Shown here piece by piece: positions 16,711 to 26,350 of a DNA stretch of 64,000 bases (position 1 is its first letter; each line of letters begins with the position of its first letter). The notes beneath the pieces are model-generated. The model made no database searches, was not told the origin of the DNA, and saw nothing but the letters and a program-made list of their open reading frames with translations. The stretch is from Bacteroidales bacterium (GTDB taxonomy: Bacteria; Bacteroidota; Bacteroidia; Bacteroidales; P3): assembly GCA_017633985.1 (NCBI GenBank), contig JAGBOF010000010.1, forward strand, positions 1 to 64,000, given 5' to 3'. The translations under genes were made by a program, and so were the position numbers.

Positions 16711-16819
16711 CCGCCGCCCCGTGGCGTTTTATTTCCGAAAAAACAGTTTTTTTTACTCAAAAAAAGGGTTTTTTTAGGGTAAAAAAATAGTTTTTTTCGG
16801 ATTAATACGCCATGGGGCG
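16711..16819. repeat. interspersed repeat family B, copy 1
   Basis: GC-rich ends CCGCCCCGTGGCGTTTTATT and ACGCCATGGGGCG are inverted copies of each other. They enclose alternating A and T runs around ACTCAAAAAAAGGG and AGGGTAAAAAAATAG. It lies in the 544-bp gap between HU and the acyl-CoA dehydrogenase promoter; the rest of that gap is unremarkable AT-rich sequence. Confidence 0.8.
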
Positions 16820-16953
16820 TAGGCAGCTTTGCCAAAGGCGTGGATTTTATACGATAAGGCAGAATTTTTATGTCAAATCGAATGTTGAAAATGCAATGAA
16901 AAAGTGACGGATTTGTTTAAAATTCCCTTTTGTTAAAAAATAAATGGCATTTA

Positions 16954-16986
16954 TTGACATGTTCTTATATTTTTTTCGTAATTTTG
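16954..16986 (+). promoter_or_regulatory. TTG-N22-TAATTTTG promoter of the acyl-CoA dehydrogenase operon
   Basis: TTG (16954-16956) and TAATTTTG (16979-16986) fit the Bacteroidota consensus. The leader to the ATG at 17053 would be about 60 nt. Confidence 0.6.
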
Positions 16987-17052
16987 TAACATATTTAGGT
17001 AAAAAAGGTTTGATAAAGAATAAAAATAATAAAATAATTAATATATAAAGTA

Positions 17053-18192
17053 ATGGATTTCAACTTAACAAAACAAGAAAATCTGTTTCTGCAAATGATA
17101 AGAGAGTTTGCAGAAAACGAAGTTAAGCCATTGGCTGCCGAAATTGACGAGCAGGAAAGATTTCCAATGGAAACGGTAGAGAAAATGCGTAAAATAGGTT
17201 TGTTAGGCATTCCTATCCCGAAACAATACGGCGGACAGGGCGGCACAACTCAAATGTATTCAATGGCAGTTGAGGAATTAAGCCGCGTATGTGCTACAAC
17301 GGGTGTCGTAGTTTCGGCACACACTTCACTTTGTGCGGAACCTATCTTGATGTTCGGTACGGAGGAACAGAAAATGAAGTATTTGCCTAAATTGGCATCG
17401 GGCGAGTGGATAGGAGCATTCGGTCTTACCGAACCTAATGCAGGTACCGATGCAGCAATGCAGCAAACCACTGCCGTAGATGCAGGCGACAAATGGATAC
17501 TAAACGGAAACAAAATCTTCATTACCAATGCTTCCTACGCAAACGTATATGTTGTTTTCGCAATGACGGATAAGAGTCTGGGAACAAAGGGAATCAGTGC
17601 GTTTATTGTCGAAAGGGATTTCAAAGGATTCTCAATCGGTAAGAAAGAAAAGAAGCTTGGTATCAGAGGTTCGGCGACTTGTGAGTTGATATTCGAGAAT
17701 TGCGAAGTTCCGAAGGAGAATTTGCTTGGCAAAGAGGGCAAAGGATTCAAGATAGCAATGATGACCTTGGACGGCGGCCGCTTGGGAATAGCATCACAAG
17801 CCTTGGGAATAGCACAAGGTGCGATGGACGAGACGGTAAAATACGTAAAAGAAAGAAAACAATTCGGAAAAGCTATCGGACAATTCCAAAATACGCAATT
17901 CCAACTTGCAGACATGGAAACAAAGATTAATGCTGCAAGATTATTGGTACGCAGTGCTGCGGCAAAAATCGATGCAGGTCTTCCGCACAGCAAAGACGCT
18001 TCAATGGCTAAACTGTTCGCTGCCGAGACTGCAATGGAGATGACAACAAAAGCCATTCAGTTCCACGGCGGATACGGATACACGAGAGAATATCCGGTAG
18101 AGCGTATGTTCAGAGATGCAAAGATTACCGAGATTTACGAAGGTACTTCAGAGGTTCAACGAATGGTTATCGCAGCTCATCTGTTAAAATAG
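17053..18192 (+). CDS. acyl-CoA dehydrogenase (short/medium chain, butyryl-CoA type)
   Basis: A 379-residue FAD enzyme with both family signatures: GAFGLTEPNAGTDAA (about 122-136) and QFHGGYGYTREYPVERMFRD near the C-terminus. The active-site base is the Glu in EIYEGTSEVQRMVIA, the position used by short- and medium-chain enzymes. It passes electrons to the flavoprotein encoded by the next two genes. With etfBA in this order it could work in amino-acid oxidation or, reversed, in butyryl-CoA formation; no thiolase or crotonase is present to decide. The stop TAG is the first codon of a 30-nt hairpin repeated after etfB. Confidence 0.93.
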   Translation: MDFNLTKQENLFLQMIREFAENEVKPLAAEIDEQERFPMETVEKMRKIGLLGIPIPKQYGGQGGTTQMYSMAVEELSRVCATTGVVVSAHTSLCAEPILMFGTEEQKMKYLPKLASGEWIGAFGLTEPNAGTDAAMQQTTAVDAGDKWILNGNKIFITNASYANVYVVFAMTDKSLGTKGISAFIVERDFKGFSIGKKEKKLGIRGSATCELIFENCEVPKENLLGKEGKGFKIAMMTLDGGRLGIASQALGIAQGAMDETVKYVKERKQFGKAIGQFQNTQFQLADMETKINAARLLVRSAAAKIDAGLPHSKDASMAKLFAAETAMEMTTKAIQFHGGYGYTREYPVERMFRDAKITEIYEGTSEVQRMVIAAHLLK

Positions 18193-18226
18193 TCGGTAGC
18201 ACCGACAGGCAATTTGCACAGGCGTG
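18190..18226 (+). repeat. stop-codon hairpin element, copy 1
   Basis: Starting at the TAG stop, a 30-nt sequence containing the hairpin GTCGGT-AGC-ACCGAC and then AGGCAATTTGCAC is repeated identically at 19043-19072. A second small hairpin (GCAC/GTGC) follows in both copies with different loops. It sits between two genes of one operon, so it may be an mRNA processing or stability element rather than a terminator (no T-run). Confidence 0.7.
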
Positions 18227-18262
18227 CAGAAAATTTTAAATTAATAAAGAAGATAATAAAAA

Positions 18263-19045
18263 ATGAATATAGTAGTTTGTATAAAGCAAGTACCTGACAC
18301 AACTGAAGTGAAGATTGACCCAAAGACAGGTACTTTGATAAGGGAAGGCGTTCCGAGTATAATGAATCCTGACGATAAAGGAGGATTGGAGCTTGCCTTG
18401 AGAATGAAAGACGAATTCGGTGCACACGTTACGGTTATCACGATGGGATTGCCGCAGGCTGAAGCCATATTACGCGAATCTTTGGCAATGGGAGCTGACC
18501 GTGCGATACTTTTAACCGACCGCAGATTGGGAGGAGCTGATACCCTTGCCACATCTTATGCATTGGCGGGAGCATTGCGTGAATTAGGTTACGACTTTGT
18601 GATAACGGGCCGTCAGGCAATAGACGGCGATACAGCGCAAGTCGGTCCTGAATTGGCGGAACATTTGGACATTCCGCAGGTTACATACCTTGAGGACTGC
18701 AAATTTGACGGCAACAAAACCTTAACGATAAAGAAGCAATTGGAAGACGGTTATCAGACCGTGCAAGTGGATTTGCCTTGTTTGGTATCCGTATTGGCTT
18801 CGTCATATAAGCCCCGTTACATGTCAGTGTCGGGTATCGTTGAATGTTTTGACAAAGAAATTGAAGTGTGGAGCGTAGATAATATAAAATGTGAGGAAGA
18901 AAGATTAGGTAAGAAGGGTTCTCCGACAAACGTTAAGAAATCTTTTGCAAAGGGATTGAAAGCTAAAGGCGAGGTATTCGAAGTTGAGCCGGAAGAAGCG
19001 GTAAATATCATAGTCAATAAGCTAAAAGAAAAACACATCATATAG
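18263..19045 (+). CDS. etfB: electron transfer flavoprotein beta subunit
   Basis: A 260-residue ETF beta subunit: MNIVVCIKQVPDTTEVKIDP start, nucleotide-binding GRQAIDGDTAQVGPELAE (about 113-130) and the PQVTYLEDC segment. It binds AMP and, with EtfA, carries FAD to shuttle electrons from acyl-CoA dehydrogenase. In some anaerobes EtfAB bifurcates electrons from NADH; the sequence read here does not settle that. It follows the dehydrogenase by 70 bp and its TAG stop begins the second copy of the hairpin element. Confidence 0.94.
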   Translation: MNIVVCIKQVPDTTEVKIDPKTGTLIREGVPSIMNPDDKGGLELALRMKDEFGAHVTVITMGLPQAEAILRESLAMGADRAILLTDRRLGGADTLATSYALAGALRELGYDFVITGRQAIDGDTAQVGPELAEHLDIPQVTYLEDCKFDGNKTLTIKKQLEDGYQTVQVDLPCLVSVLASSYKPRYMSVSGIVECFDKEIEVWSVDNIKCEEERLGKKGSPTNVKKSFAKGLKAKGEVFEVEPEEAVNIIVNKLKEKHII

Positions 19046-19079
19046 TCGGTAGCACCGACAGGCAATTTGCACTTACGTG
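19043..19079 (+). repeat. stop-codon hairpin element, copy 2
   Basis: Identical to 18190-18219 over 30 nt, again starting exactly at a TAG stop codon. Downstream, ATTGCCTGACAGGTG partly complements AGGCAATTTG, so extra pairing is possible in this copy. Confidence 0.7.
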
Positions 19080-19149
19080 CGTTAGATTTTTATATTGCCT
19101 GACAGGTGTTTGAAGTTAGTTTTATTATAACTTTTAATAACAGAAACAA

Positions 19150-20151
19150 ATGAATAAAGAAGAATATAAGAATATATTTGTATTTGTTGAGCAAAGAGAA
19201 GGCAAAATACAAAACGTAGGATTGGAACTCTTGGGAAAAGCAAGAGAATTGGCCGACAATTTGGGACAGGAAGTACACGCACTGTTCTTGGGACACAACA
19301 TAAAGTCACAGGCACAGGCTTTGATTGCTTACGGTGCTGATAAAGTTCTTTTAGTTGAGGATGAATGTTTGGCGGTTTACACAACCGAAGCCTACACACA
19401 GGCAATAGCACAATTGATTAATGATAAAAAACCGTCAATCGTGCTTATAGGCTCGACGACAATAGGCAGGGATTTGGGCCCTCGTGTATCTGCACGTGTC
19501 AATACGGGACTTACCGCCGATTGTACCAAACTTGAGATTAACGAAGAGGATAAAGAACTTTGGAGTACGCGTCCTGCATTCGGCGGAAACCTAATGGCGA
19601 CGATTGTTTGTCCTAACCACCGTCCGCAGATGAGTACCGTACGTCCCGGAGTTATGCAAAAAATGGCTGAAGATACAAGCCGTAAAGGTGAAGTGATAGA
19701 AGAAAAAATCAACTTCAATAAAGATAAATTCAAAGTAAAGGTTTTGGAAACCGTTAAGAAGGAATCCAAAGTTGATATCACCGATGCCAAAATCCTTATA
19801 TCAGGCGGACGCGGTGTTGCCAATAAAGAAGGTTTCAAGAAGTTGGAAGATTTGGCTGGTGTGTTGAAAGGTGAGGTTTCTTCATCAAGAGCAATGGTTG
19901 ATGCGGGTGTTATAGACCACGAACGCCAAGTCGGACAGACGGGAAAGACCGTAAGACCTGACCTTTATATGGCATGCGGCATTTCGGGAGCTATCCAACA
20001 TATTGCAGGTATGGAATCAAGCGAATATATCGTTGCAATAAACAAAGATAAGTTCGCTCCTATAATGCAGGTTGCGGATTTGGGTATAGTAGGTGACTTA
20101 CACAAGATAGTGCCTATGCTTACCGAGAGATTGAAAGCGGAAATGAAATAA
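19150..20151 (+). CDS. etfA: electron transfer flavoprotein alpha subunit
   Basis: The 333-residue subunit has an N-terminal Rossmann-like domain (IFVFVEQREGKIQNVGLELL) and the C-terminal FAD-binding signature VGQTGKTVRPDLYMACGISG followed by HIAGMESSEYIVAINKD. SSSRAMVDAGVIDHERQVGQ contacts FAD in the family. It is the last gene of the acyl-CoA dehydrogenase operon. Confidence 0.95.
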   Translation: MNKEEYKNIFVFVEQREGKIQNVGLELLGKARELADNLGQEVHALFLGHNIKSQAQALIAYGADKVLLVEDECLAVYTTEAYTQAIAQLINDKKPSIVLIGSTTIGRDLGPRVSARVNTGLTADCTKLEINEEDKELWSTRPAFGGNLMATIVCPNHRPQMSTVRPGVMQKMAEDTSRKGEVIEEKINFNKDKFKVKVLETVKKESKVDITDAKILISGGRGVANKEGFKKLEDLAGVLKGEVSSSRAMVDAGVIDHERQVGQTGKTVRPDLYMACGISGAIQHIAGMESSEYIVAINKDKFAPIMQVADLGIVGDLHKIVPMLTERLKAEMK

Positions 20152-20230
20152 TTTTTTGTCGGTAAAAAATGTCAAAAATCAAATAAAAATTCTGCCTTAT
20201 GCGAAAAAACAGATGCCTTATATGATATTG

Positions 20231-20340
20231 ACGCCGCCCTGTCGCATTTTATTTTGAAAAAAACAGTTTTTTTTACTCAAAAAAACAGTTTTTTCGGGGT
20301 AAAAAAACAGTTTTTTCAGAAATAAAATGCGAAGGGGCAA
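20231..20340. repeat. interspersed repeat family B, copy 2
   Basis: GCCGCCCTGTCGCATTTTATTT and AATAAAATGCGAAGGGGC form the inverted ends; inside are ACTCAAAAAAACAG and CGGGGTAAAAAAACAG runs as in copy 1. It lies between etfA and the transketolase gene, a 281-bp gap without a gene. Confidence 0.75.
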
Positions 20341-20432
20341 AAATAAAGTGCGGTAGGGCTGGTTTTAGAAGATAATGGGCAAAGGATTTTTAACGGAATA
20401 CAAAAGACATTGAGCATAAAAATACAGTAAAA

Positions 20433-21278
20433 ATGAAAAGTACAAAAGAATTGCAGGATATTGCAACTCAAGTAAGAAGAGACGTTTTACGTATGGTTAA
20501 TTCCTGTCAGTCGGGACACCCCGGCGGCAGTTTGGGATGTGCAGATTTGTTCACCGCATTATATTTTAATACGATGAACGTCAGTCCTGACAATTTTACA
20601 CGTGAGGGCAAGGGCGAAGATATGTTCTTCCTTTCCATAGGTCACATTGCACCTGTTTGGTACAGCACTTTAGCCCGCAGAGGTTACTTTCCTGTTAAGG
20701 AATTGGCGACTTTGCGTCAGTTAGGTTCGCGTTTGCAGGGACACCCTTCGTATAGCAGTAAATTACCTGGCGTACGTGCTGCATCGGGATCGTTAGGACA
20801 GGGAATGAGTGTGGCTATAGGTGCGGCGTTAGCGAAGAAACTTAACGGCGATAGTAATCTTGTCTACTCTTTGCACGGAGACGGCGAAATAGAAGAGGGT
20901 CAGATTTGGGAAGCAGCCATGTTTGCAGGAGCCAACGGCGTAGACAATTTGGTAAGTATAATAGACAATAACGGCGTTCAGATAGACGGCAGATGCAAAG
21001 ACGTGTGCGGTGTGGTGAATTTGAAAGAAAAATTCCTGTCTTTCGGTTGGGACGTATTGGAATGTGACGGCAACGACATGCAAGCCTTACTTGATACTTT
21101 AAAAGAGTGCAAACAGCACGCCCATAAGGGAAAACCTGTTATGCTTGTTATGAAAACCAAGATGGGTAAGGGTGTTGATTTCATGGAGGACAACAACGGC
21201 TGGCACGGCAAAGCACCTAATGACGAGCAAACGCAGAATGCCCTTTCGCAATTGAAGGAAACTTTGGGTGATTATTAA
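20433..21278 (+). CDS. transketolase, N-terminal (thiamine diphosphate binding) subunit
   Basis: A 281-residue protein covering only the TPP-binding half of transketolase. The motif GDGEIEEGQIWEA followed by NLVSIIDNNGVQIDG is the GDGx(25)N cofactor site, and GHIAPVWYSTLARRGYFP and GSLGQGMSVAIGAAL are typical. The partner half is at 22718-23671, separated by a VWA-domain gene. Together they transfer two-carbon units in the non-oxidative pentose phosphate pathway. Confidence 0.93.
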   Translation: MKSTKELQDIATQVRRDVLRMVNSCQSGHPGGSLGCADLFTALYFNTMNVSPDNFTREGKGEDMFFLSIGHIAPVWYSTLARRGYFPVKELATLRQLGSRLQGHPSYSSKLPGVRAASGSLGQGMSVAIGAALAKKLNGDSNLVYSLHGDGEIEEGQIWEAAMFAGANGVDNLVSIIDNNGVQIDGRCKDVCGVVNLKEKFLSFGWDVLECDGNDMQALLDTLKECKQHAHKGKPVMLVMKTKMGKGVDFMEDNNGWHGKAPNDEQTQNALSQLKETLGDY

Positions 21279-21287
21279 TAATAAAGT

Positions 21288-22706
21288 ATGAAATTCTCTT
21301 TTCCGAAATATAAGTTGATAATTGCATTGCTTGTATTGCCGTTTTGTGTGATTGCGCAGACTGACAAAAACTCTGTAAGCGGGAATAAAAACACAGAAAA
21401 GACAAGAATTCTTTTTGTCGTTGATTGTTCCCACAATATGAACGAGAAATGGCAAAGCGATACGAAGATTAAGATTACGCAGGTGTTGCTTTCCAATATT
21501 ATAGACTCGCTTGCGGGATATGATAACGTGGAATGTGCTTTGCGCGTGTTCGGAAATGAGAAGGAATACACATCTGCAGATTGTGATGACACACATCTTT
21601 TGGTTCCCTTCTACCGTCTTAACGGCGATAACATAAAAGCCAAACTGAAAACGTTGATTCCAAAAGGTACTTCGGCTGTTGCAAAATCCCTTGAAAAGAG
21701 TGCGGAAGATTTTCCCAAGGATAAATTAAGCCGCAATATAGTTGTTATGATTGTTGACAACATTGACAAGTGTGACGGGGATATCAACCAGATTTCCGCA
21801 GCAATGCAGAAAAGCGGTAAGTACATTAAGCCGTTTATTATAGGAATCAGTAAGGGTATGAAGAAGAATTACGATGCCTGCGGGACGTATTACGAGGCTA
21901 AAGGCGAGATAGATTTCTCCAAAGCGTTGAATACGATTGTCAAACAGGCACTTCACAATACCACGGTGCAGGTTAATCTGCTTAACAACAAGCAAGAGAT
22001 TACCGAAACCGATATTCCGCTTATGTTTTACGACAATGAAAGCGGTCAATTGCGCTATTCATTCGTTCATACGTTCAATTCATCGGGACAAAGCGATACA
22101 TTGCAGATAGATCCTTTGATAAAATATGACGTAGTTGCGATGACAATTCCTCCTGTTGAGAAGAAAAACGTTTCTTTTGAGGCAGGGGAACATTCAGTTG
22201 TGAATTTATCAACTCCGCAGGGTACGTTATATATTAAATACGTTAATAACTCAAAGACGTATTCGCCGAAGATTTATCCCGTAGCGGTTAAGAAGGTTGC
22301 AAATAATGAGATAATCAATGTGCAACCGCTTAACAGTAAGACGAAATACATTGCCGGTACCTACAATTTGGAGGTTATGACATTGCCGCGGCTTATTATT
22401 GATTCGGTTGAAGTATCGCAAAGTTCGGTTACCACAATTGAAGTGCCGGAAACGGGTGTTGCAAGAATAGAAAAGCAAAAAAGCGACATTATCGGCAGTA
22501 TCTTTGTTGTGAAAAACGGAAAAACGCAGTGGATTAAGGATATTGAGGAGGGGAATTTGAAAGAAAATATAGATTTATTGCCGGGAGAATACTTGATTGC
22601 GGCAAAAAGTAAGAGTTCATTACGTTCTGCGGATACTGTTACGCAGGAATTTAAAATAGAATCAAACAAAACGACAAACATATCGCTTGTTGTCAAAACA
22701 AAATAA
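21288..22706 (+). CDS. secreted VWA-domain protein inside the split transketolase operon
   Basis: A 472-residue protein with a signal peptide (LIIALLVLPFCVIAQ) and a von Willebrand factor A domain (about 38-215). The metal site reads DCSHNM in place of the usual DxSxS, followed by GTSAVAKSLEKS with the second MIDAS Thr. The remainder has beta-rich repeats (GTLYIKYVNNSKTYSPKIY, GSIFVVKNGKTQWIKDIEEG). It starts 9 bp after the first transketolase half and ends 11 bp before the second, so all three are probably one transcript. I see no functional link to the pentose phosphate pathway. Confidence 0.82.
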   Translation: MKFSFPKYKLIIALLVLPFCVIAQTDKNSVSGNKNTEKTRILFVVDCSHNMNEKWQSDTKIKITQVLLSNIIDSLAGYDNVECALRVFGNEKEYTSADCDDTHLLVPFYRLNGDNIKAKLKTLIPKGTSAVAKSLEKSAEDFPKDKLSRNIVVMIVDNIDKCDGDINQISAAMQKSGKYIKPFIIGISKGMKKNYDACGTYYEAKGEIDFSKALNTIVKQALHNTTVQVNLLNNKQEITETDIPLMFYDNESGQLRYSFVHTFNSSGQSDTLQIDPLIKYDVVAMTIPPVEKKNVSFEAGEHSVVNLSTPQGTLYIKYVNNSKTYSPKIYPVAVKKVANNEIINVQPLNSKTKYIAGTYNLEVMTLPRLIIDSVEVSQSSVTTIEVPETGVARIEKQKSDIIGSIFVVKNGKTQWIKDIEEGNLKENIDLLPGEYLIAAKSKSSLRSADTVTQEFKIESNKTTNISLVVKTK

Positions 22707-22717
22707 AGAATAAGAAA

Positions 22718-23671
22718 ATGAAAGAATATAAAATCCTTGGAGAGAAAGACACACGCAGCGGATTTGCTGAAGGACTTTTAGAAGCAGGAAGGGAAAATGA
22801 AAACGTGGTTGCCCTTTGTGCCGATTTAACTCCGAGTGTAAGAATGGATTTGTTTGCAAAGGAATTTCCTGAACGTTTCTTCCAGACAGGTATTGCCGAA
22901 AGTAATATGGTAAGTATTGCTTCGGGTATGGCCTTAAGCGGAAAGATCGCATTTGTAGGTTCGTTTGCGGCATTTTCTACGGGAAGGGTTTACGACCAAA
23001 TACGTCAGAGTGTGGCGTATTCCGATTGCAATGTAAAGATTGCGGGTTCGCATGCAGGTATTACCCTTGGTGAAGACGGGGCTACGCATCAGATTTTGGA
23101 GGATATAGGACTTATGCGTATGATGCCGAATATGGTTGTTATAAATCCTTGTGATTTCAATCAGACAAAGCAAGCTACATTAGCCGCTGCACGTTACAAA
23201 GGACCTGTTTACCTGCGTTACGGACGGCCTAAAGTACCTGTTTTCATGCCTGAGGATATGCCTTTTGAGATTGGCAAGGCCATTACTTTGAATGAAGGAA
23301 AAGATGTGTCATTATTCGCAACGGGACATTTGGTATGGCAAGCCCTGGAAGCATGCAAGCTTTTGGAAGCCGAGGGTATAAGTGCGGAAGTGATAAACAT
23401 CCATACCATTAAACCGTTAGATGAAACGGCTGTATTGGAATCGGTAAAGAAAACGGGTTGTGCTGTATCTTGTGAGGAGCATATGTATAACGGCGGTCTT
23501 GGTGATGCTGTTGCCCAACTTCTTGTAAGGAATTATCCAGCTCCGATGGAGTTCGTGGGAATTGATGACCAGTTCGGTCAGAGCGGAAAGCCTATGCAGC
23601 TTATGCAGCACTATCATTTGATGGCTGAAGATATTGTTATTGCGGCTAAAAAAGCAATTAAGAGAAAGTAA
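22718..23671 (+). CDS. transketolase, C-terminal (pyrimidine-binding) subunit
   Basis: A 317-residue protein covering the Pyr and C-terminal domains. The catalytic Glu lies in [39 protein letters not shown] is the family's substrate segment; [15 protein letters not shown] closes the C-terminal domain. It pairs with the N-terminal subunit at 20433-21278. Confidence 0.93.
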   Translation: MKEYKILGEKDTRSGFAEGLLEAGRENENVVALCADLTPSVRMDLFAKEFPERFFQTGIAESNMVSIASGMALSGKIAFVGSFAAFSTGRVYDQIRQSVAYSDCNVKIAGSHAGITLGEDGATHQILEDIGLMRMMPNMVVINPCDFNQTKQATLAAARYKGPVYLRYGRPKVPVFMPEDMPFEIGKAITLNEGKDVSLFATGHLVWQALEACKLLEAEGISAEVINIHTIKPLDETAVLESVKKTGCAVSCEEHMYNGGLGDAVAQLLVRNYPAPMEFVGIDDQFGQSGKPMQLMQHYHLMAEDIVIAAKKAIKRK

Positions 23672-23699
23672 TAAGATAAACATTATAATAATATATAAT

Positions 23700-25478
23700 A
23701 TGAGTAAATATCCGAAGATTGGTATACGCCCTACAATAGACGGGCGTCAGGGCGGAGTGAGGGAAAGCCTTGAAGAAAAGACTATGCTGCTTGCCAAAGC
23801 GGTTGCTGATTTGATCTCAAGTAATTTACGAAACGGTGACGGCAGTGCAGTGGAATGCGTAATTGCTGACGGAACTATCGGACGTGTTGCCGAAAGTGCT
23901 GCATGCGCAGAAAAATTTGAACGTGAGGGAGTGGGAAGTACTATTACCGTTACTTCATGTTGGTGCTACGGATCGGAAACTATGGATATGAATCCTTATT
24001 ATCCGAAAGCCGTTTGGGGATTTAACGGAACGGAGCGTCCGGGTGCCGTTTACCTTGCTGCAGTTTTGGCAGCCCATGCACAAAAAGGTCTGCCTGCATT
24101 CGGAATTTACGGACATGATGTGCAGGATTTGGCAGACAACACCATACCCGAAGACGTTAAGGAAAAAATCCTGCGTTTTGCCAAAGCAGCGCAGGCTGTT
24201 GCTACAATGAGAGGAAAGAGTTACCTTTCGCTTGGTAACACATGTATGGGAATTGCAGGAAGTATCGTAAATGCCGATTTCTTCCAGAATTATCTCGGTA
24301 TGCGTACGGAATATGTTGATTTGGTTGAGATATTGCGCCGCGAAGAACTCGGTATATATGATAAGGAAGAGTTCAAAAAAGCAATGGATTGGACTGAAAA
24401 ATACTGCAAAACTAACGAAGGACACGACTATAACGAAGAAAAAGGTAAAGCCAAGAGCAGGGAAGAAAAAGATAACGACTGGATTTTCACTGTTAAGAAC
24501 ATGATGATTATCCGCGATCTGATGCACGGCAATCCTAAACTGTTGGAAATGGGATTTAAAGAGGAATCTTTGGGACACAATGCATTGCTTGCGGGAGTAC
24601 AAGGTCAAAGGCAGTGGACGGATTACAAGCCTAATTTTGATTTTCCAGAATCTCTGATGTGCACATCCTTTGATTGGAACGGCATACGCGAAGCGGAGGT
24701 ATTGGCTACGGAAAACGATTCATTAAACGGCGTAGCTATGTTGTTCGGACATCTTTTGACCAATAAGGGTGTGATGTTCTCCGACATAAGAACCTATTGG
24801 AGCAAAGAGGCTGTGCAGCGCGTGACGGGCAAATCGCCTATGGGTATGGCAGAAGGCGGATTCATCCATTTGATTAACTCCGGCGCTACAACTTTGGACG
24901 CAACGGGTGCAATGAAAGATGAAAACGGCAATCCGACAATGAAAAATCATTGGCAAATGACCCAAGAAGATGTTGAGAGTTGCTTAAAAGCCACGACTTG
25001 GTATCCTGCAGACAGAGACTATTTCCGCGGCGGCGGATTTTCTTCCAATTTCCTTACAAAAGGCGGCATGCCTATGACAATGATGCGCGTTAATATGATA
25101 CACGGATTGGGACCTGTTATGCAGATAGCCGAAGGTTGGTCGGTTGACTTGGATCCTGAAATCCATGATATACTAAATAAGCGTACCGATAAGACATGGC
25201 CGACTACTTGGTTCGTACCTCGTTTGGACAAGACGAAGGATGCGTTCAAGGATGTGTATTCCGTGATGAACAATTGGGGTGCTAACCACGGTGCAATAGC
25301 ATACGGACATATCGGAGCAGATGTTATAACCCTTTGCTCATTACTGCGCATACCTGTTTGCATGCATAACATCAATGACAGCGATATTTTCCGTCCTTCG
25401 GCATGGAATGCTTTCGGCATGGATAAGGAAGGTGCGGATTACCGTGCATGTCAGAACTTCGGACCTATATATAAATAG
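23700..25478 (+). CDS. fucI: L-fucose isomerase
   Basis: The 592-residue length matches known FucI. It starts [20 protein letters not shown] and contains [18 protein letters not shown] and [13 protein letters not shown], in line with the manganese-dependent aldose isomerase. It converts L-fucose to L-fuculose. I chose ATG 23700 because the upstream extension (from 23634) overlaps the end of the transketolase gene in another frame. fucA and a kinase follow, together giving the fucose-to-lactaldehyde route used on mucin and host glycans. Confidence 0.95.
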   Translation: MSKYPKIGIRPTIDGRQGGVRESLEEKTMLLAKAVADLISSNLRNGDGSAVECVIADGTIGRVAESAACAEKFEREGVGSTITVTSCWCYGSETMDMNPYYPKAVWGFNGTERPGAVYLAAVLAAHAQKGLPAFGIYGHDVQDLADNTIPEDVKEKILRFAKAAQAVATMRGKSYLSLGNTCMGIAGSIVNADFFQNYLGMRTEYVDLVEILRREELGIYDKEEFKKAMDWTEKYCKTNEGHDYNEEKGKAKSREEKDNDWIFTVKNMMIIRDLMHGNPKLLEMGFKEESLGHNALLAGVQGQRQWTDYKPNFDFPESLMCTSFDWNGIREAEVLATENDSLNGVAMLFGHLLTNKGVMFSDIRTYWSKEAVQRVTGKSPMGMAEGGFIHLINSGATTLDATGAMKDENGNPTMKNHWQMTQEDVESCLKATTWYPADRDYFRGGGFSSNFLTKGGMPMTMMRVNMIHGLGPVMQIAEGWSVDLDPEIHDILNKRTDKTWPTTWFVPRLDKTKDAFKDVYSVMNNWGANHGAIAYGHIGADVITLCSLLRIPVCMHNINDSDIFRPSAWNAFGMDKEGADYRACQNFGPIYK

Positions 25479-25540
25479 ACATTATAGCAAAAAAGGCGTT
25501 GCCCGCAGATTTGTCGGCAATGCCTTTTGATAAAATATTT

Positions 25541-25650
25541 CCGCCCTGTCGCACATTAATCTGAAAAAAACTGTTTTTTTGAGTAAAAAAATCAGTTTTT
25601 TTGACCCGAAAAAACCCTTTTTTTGAAATTAAAACGGCAAGGGGCGGCGG
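25541..25650. repeat. interspersed repeat family B, copy 3
   Basis: Inverse orientation relative to copy 1: CCGCCCTGTCGCACATTAAT and AATTAAAACGGCAAGGGGCGG at the ends, with GAGTAAAAAAATCAG and CCCGAAAAAACCC inside. A tail AAAACGTCAAAGGGCTG is shared with copy 5. It separates fucI from fucA; fucA's frame runs open into it, but the real start is downstream. Confidence 0.75.
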
Positions 25651-25714
25651 TAAAACGTCAAAGGGCTGTAATATACGGCTGTTTGGCTGTAGTTTTGAAT
25701 CAAAATACAAAGAC

Positions 25715-26344
25715 ATGATAACTGAAAAACATTTCGAGGAGTTTATTAATTTCGCCCATAAGGTAGGTGATGCCAATCTTACCGTATGTAGCAGCGGCAA
25801 TCTGTCATGGCGTATAGGCAATGAAGTGCTTATATCCGGTACGGGGTCGTGGGTGCCTGAAATTACGGAGGATAAGGTGGCTGTTTTGAATCTTGAAGAC
25901 GGCAGGATGCTAAACGGCGTGCGTCCGTCAATGGAACACGGTTTTCATTTGGGGGTTCTGCGTGAGCGTAAGGACGTTGATGTCGTTCTTCACTTCCAAT
26001 CTCCGTATGCGACCGCTATTGCCTGCCGTAAGGTTATGCCTGCAACTTTCAATTTCACGGCGGAAGTTCCTTGTCACGTAGGTGATTCGATTCCCATGGT
26101 ACCTTATTACCGCCCGGGGTCGGAAGAATTGGCTAAAGGGGTGACTCAAGCAATGAAGGAGCATAACAGCATATTTCTTGCAAAGCACGGACAGGTTGTT
26201 TGCGGTAAAGATTTTGCCCAGGCATTTGAAAGGGCTATGTTTATGGAGATGGCATGCCGTATAGCAGTACTTAACGGCGATAATTTGAATCCTTTTACCG
26301 ATGAACAGGTGCAGGAAATCAATAAAGTCTTTTTAGGGAAATAG
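25715..26344 (+). CDS. fucA: class II aldolase, probable L-fuculose-phosphate aldolase
   Basis: A 209-residue class II (zinc) aldolase. CSSGNLSWRIGNEVLISGTG is the phosphate-binding region and HGFHLGVLRERKDVDVVLHF carries metal-site residues. Where E. coli FucA has two histidines spaced HxH, this one reads HFQSPYATAIAC, so one ligand position is Gln; a later His (FLAKHGQVVCG) remains. Placement between fucI and a sugar kinase supports fuculose 1-phosphate as substrate. I use ATG 25715, since the upstream open frame is repeat B sequence. Confidence 0.85.
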   Translation: MITEKHFEEFINFAHKVGDANLTVCSSGNLSWRIGNEVLISGTGSWVPEITEDKVAVLNLEDGRMLNGVRPSMEHGFHLGVLRERKDVDVVLHFQSPYATAIACRKVMPATFNFTAEVPCHVGDSIPMVPYYRPGSEELAKGVTQAMKEHNSIFLAKHGQVVCGKDFAQAFERAMFMEMACRIAVLNGDNLNPFTDEQVQEINKVFLGK

Positions 26345-26350
26345 CATATT

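Noticed and set aside
16644..16835. Small minus-strand frame over repeat B copy 1
   Set aside because: It is translated from A/T runs of the repeat (Lys/Phe repeats) and is not conserved between copies.
25601..25714. N-terminal extension of FucA into repeat B
   Set aside because: The extra 38 residues are repeat sequence; the family starts at MITEKHFEEFINFAHK.
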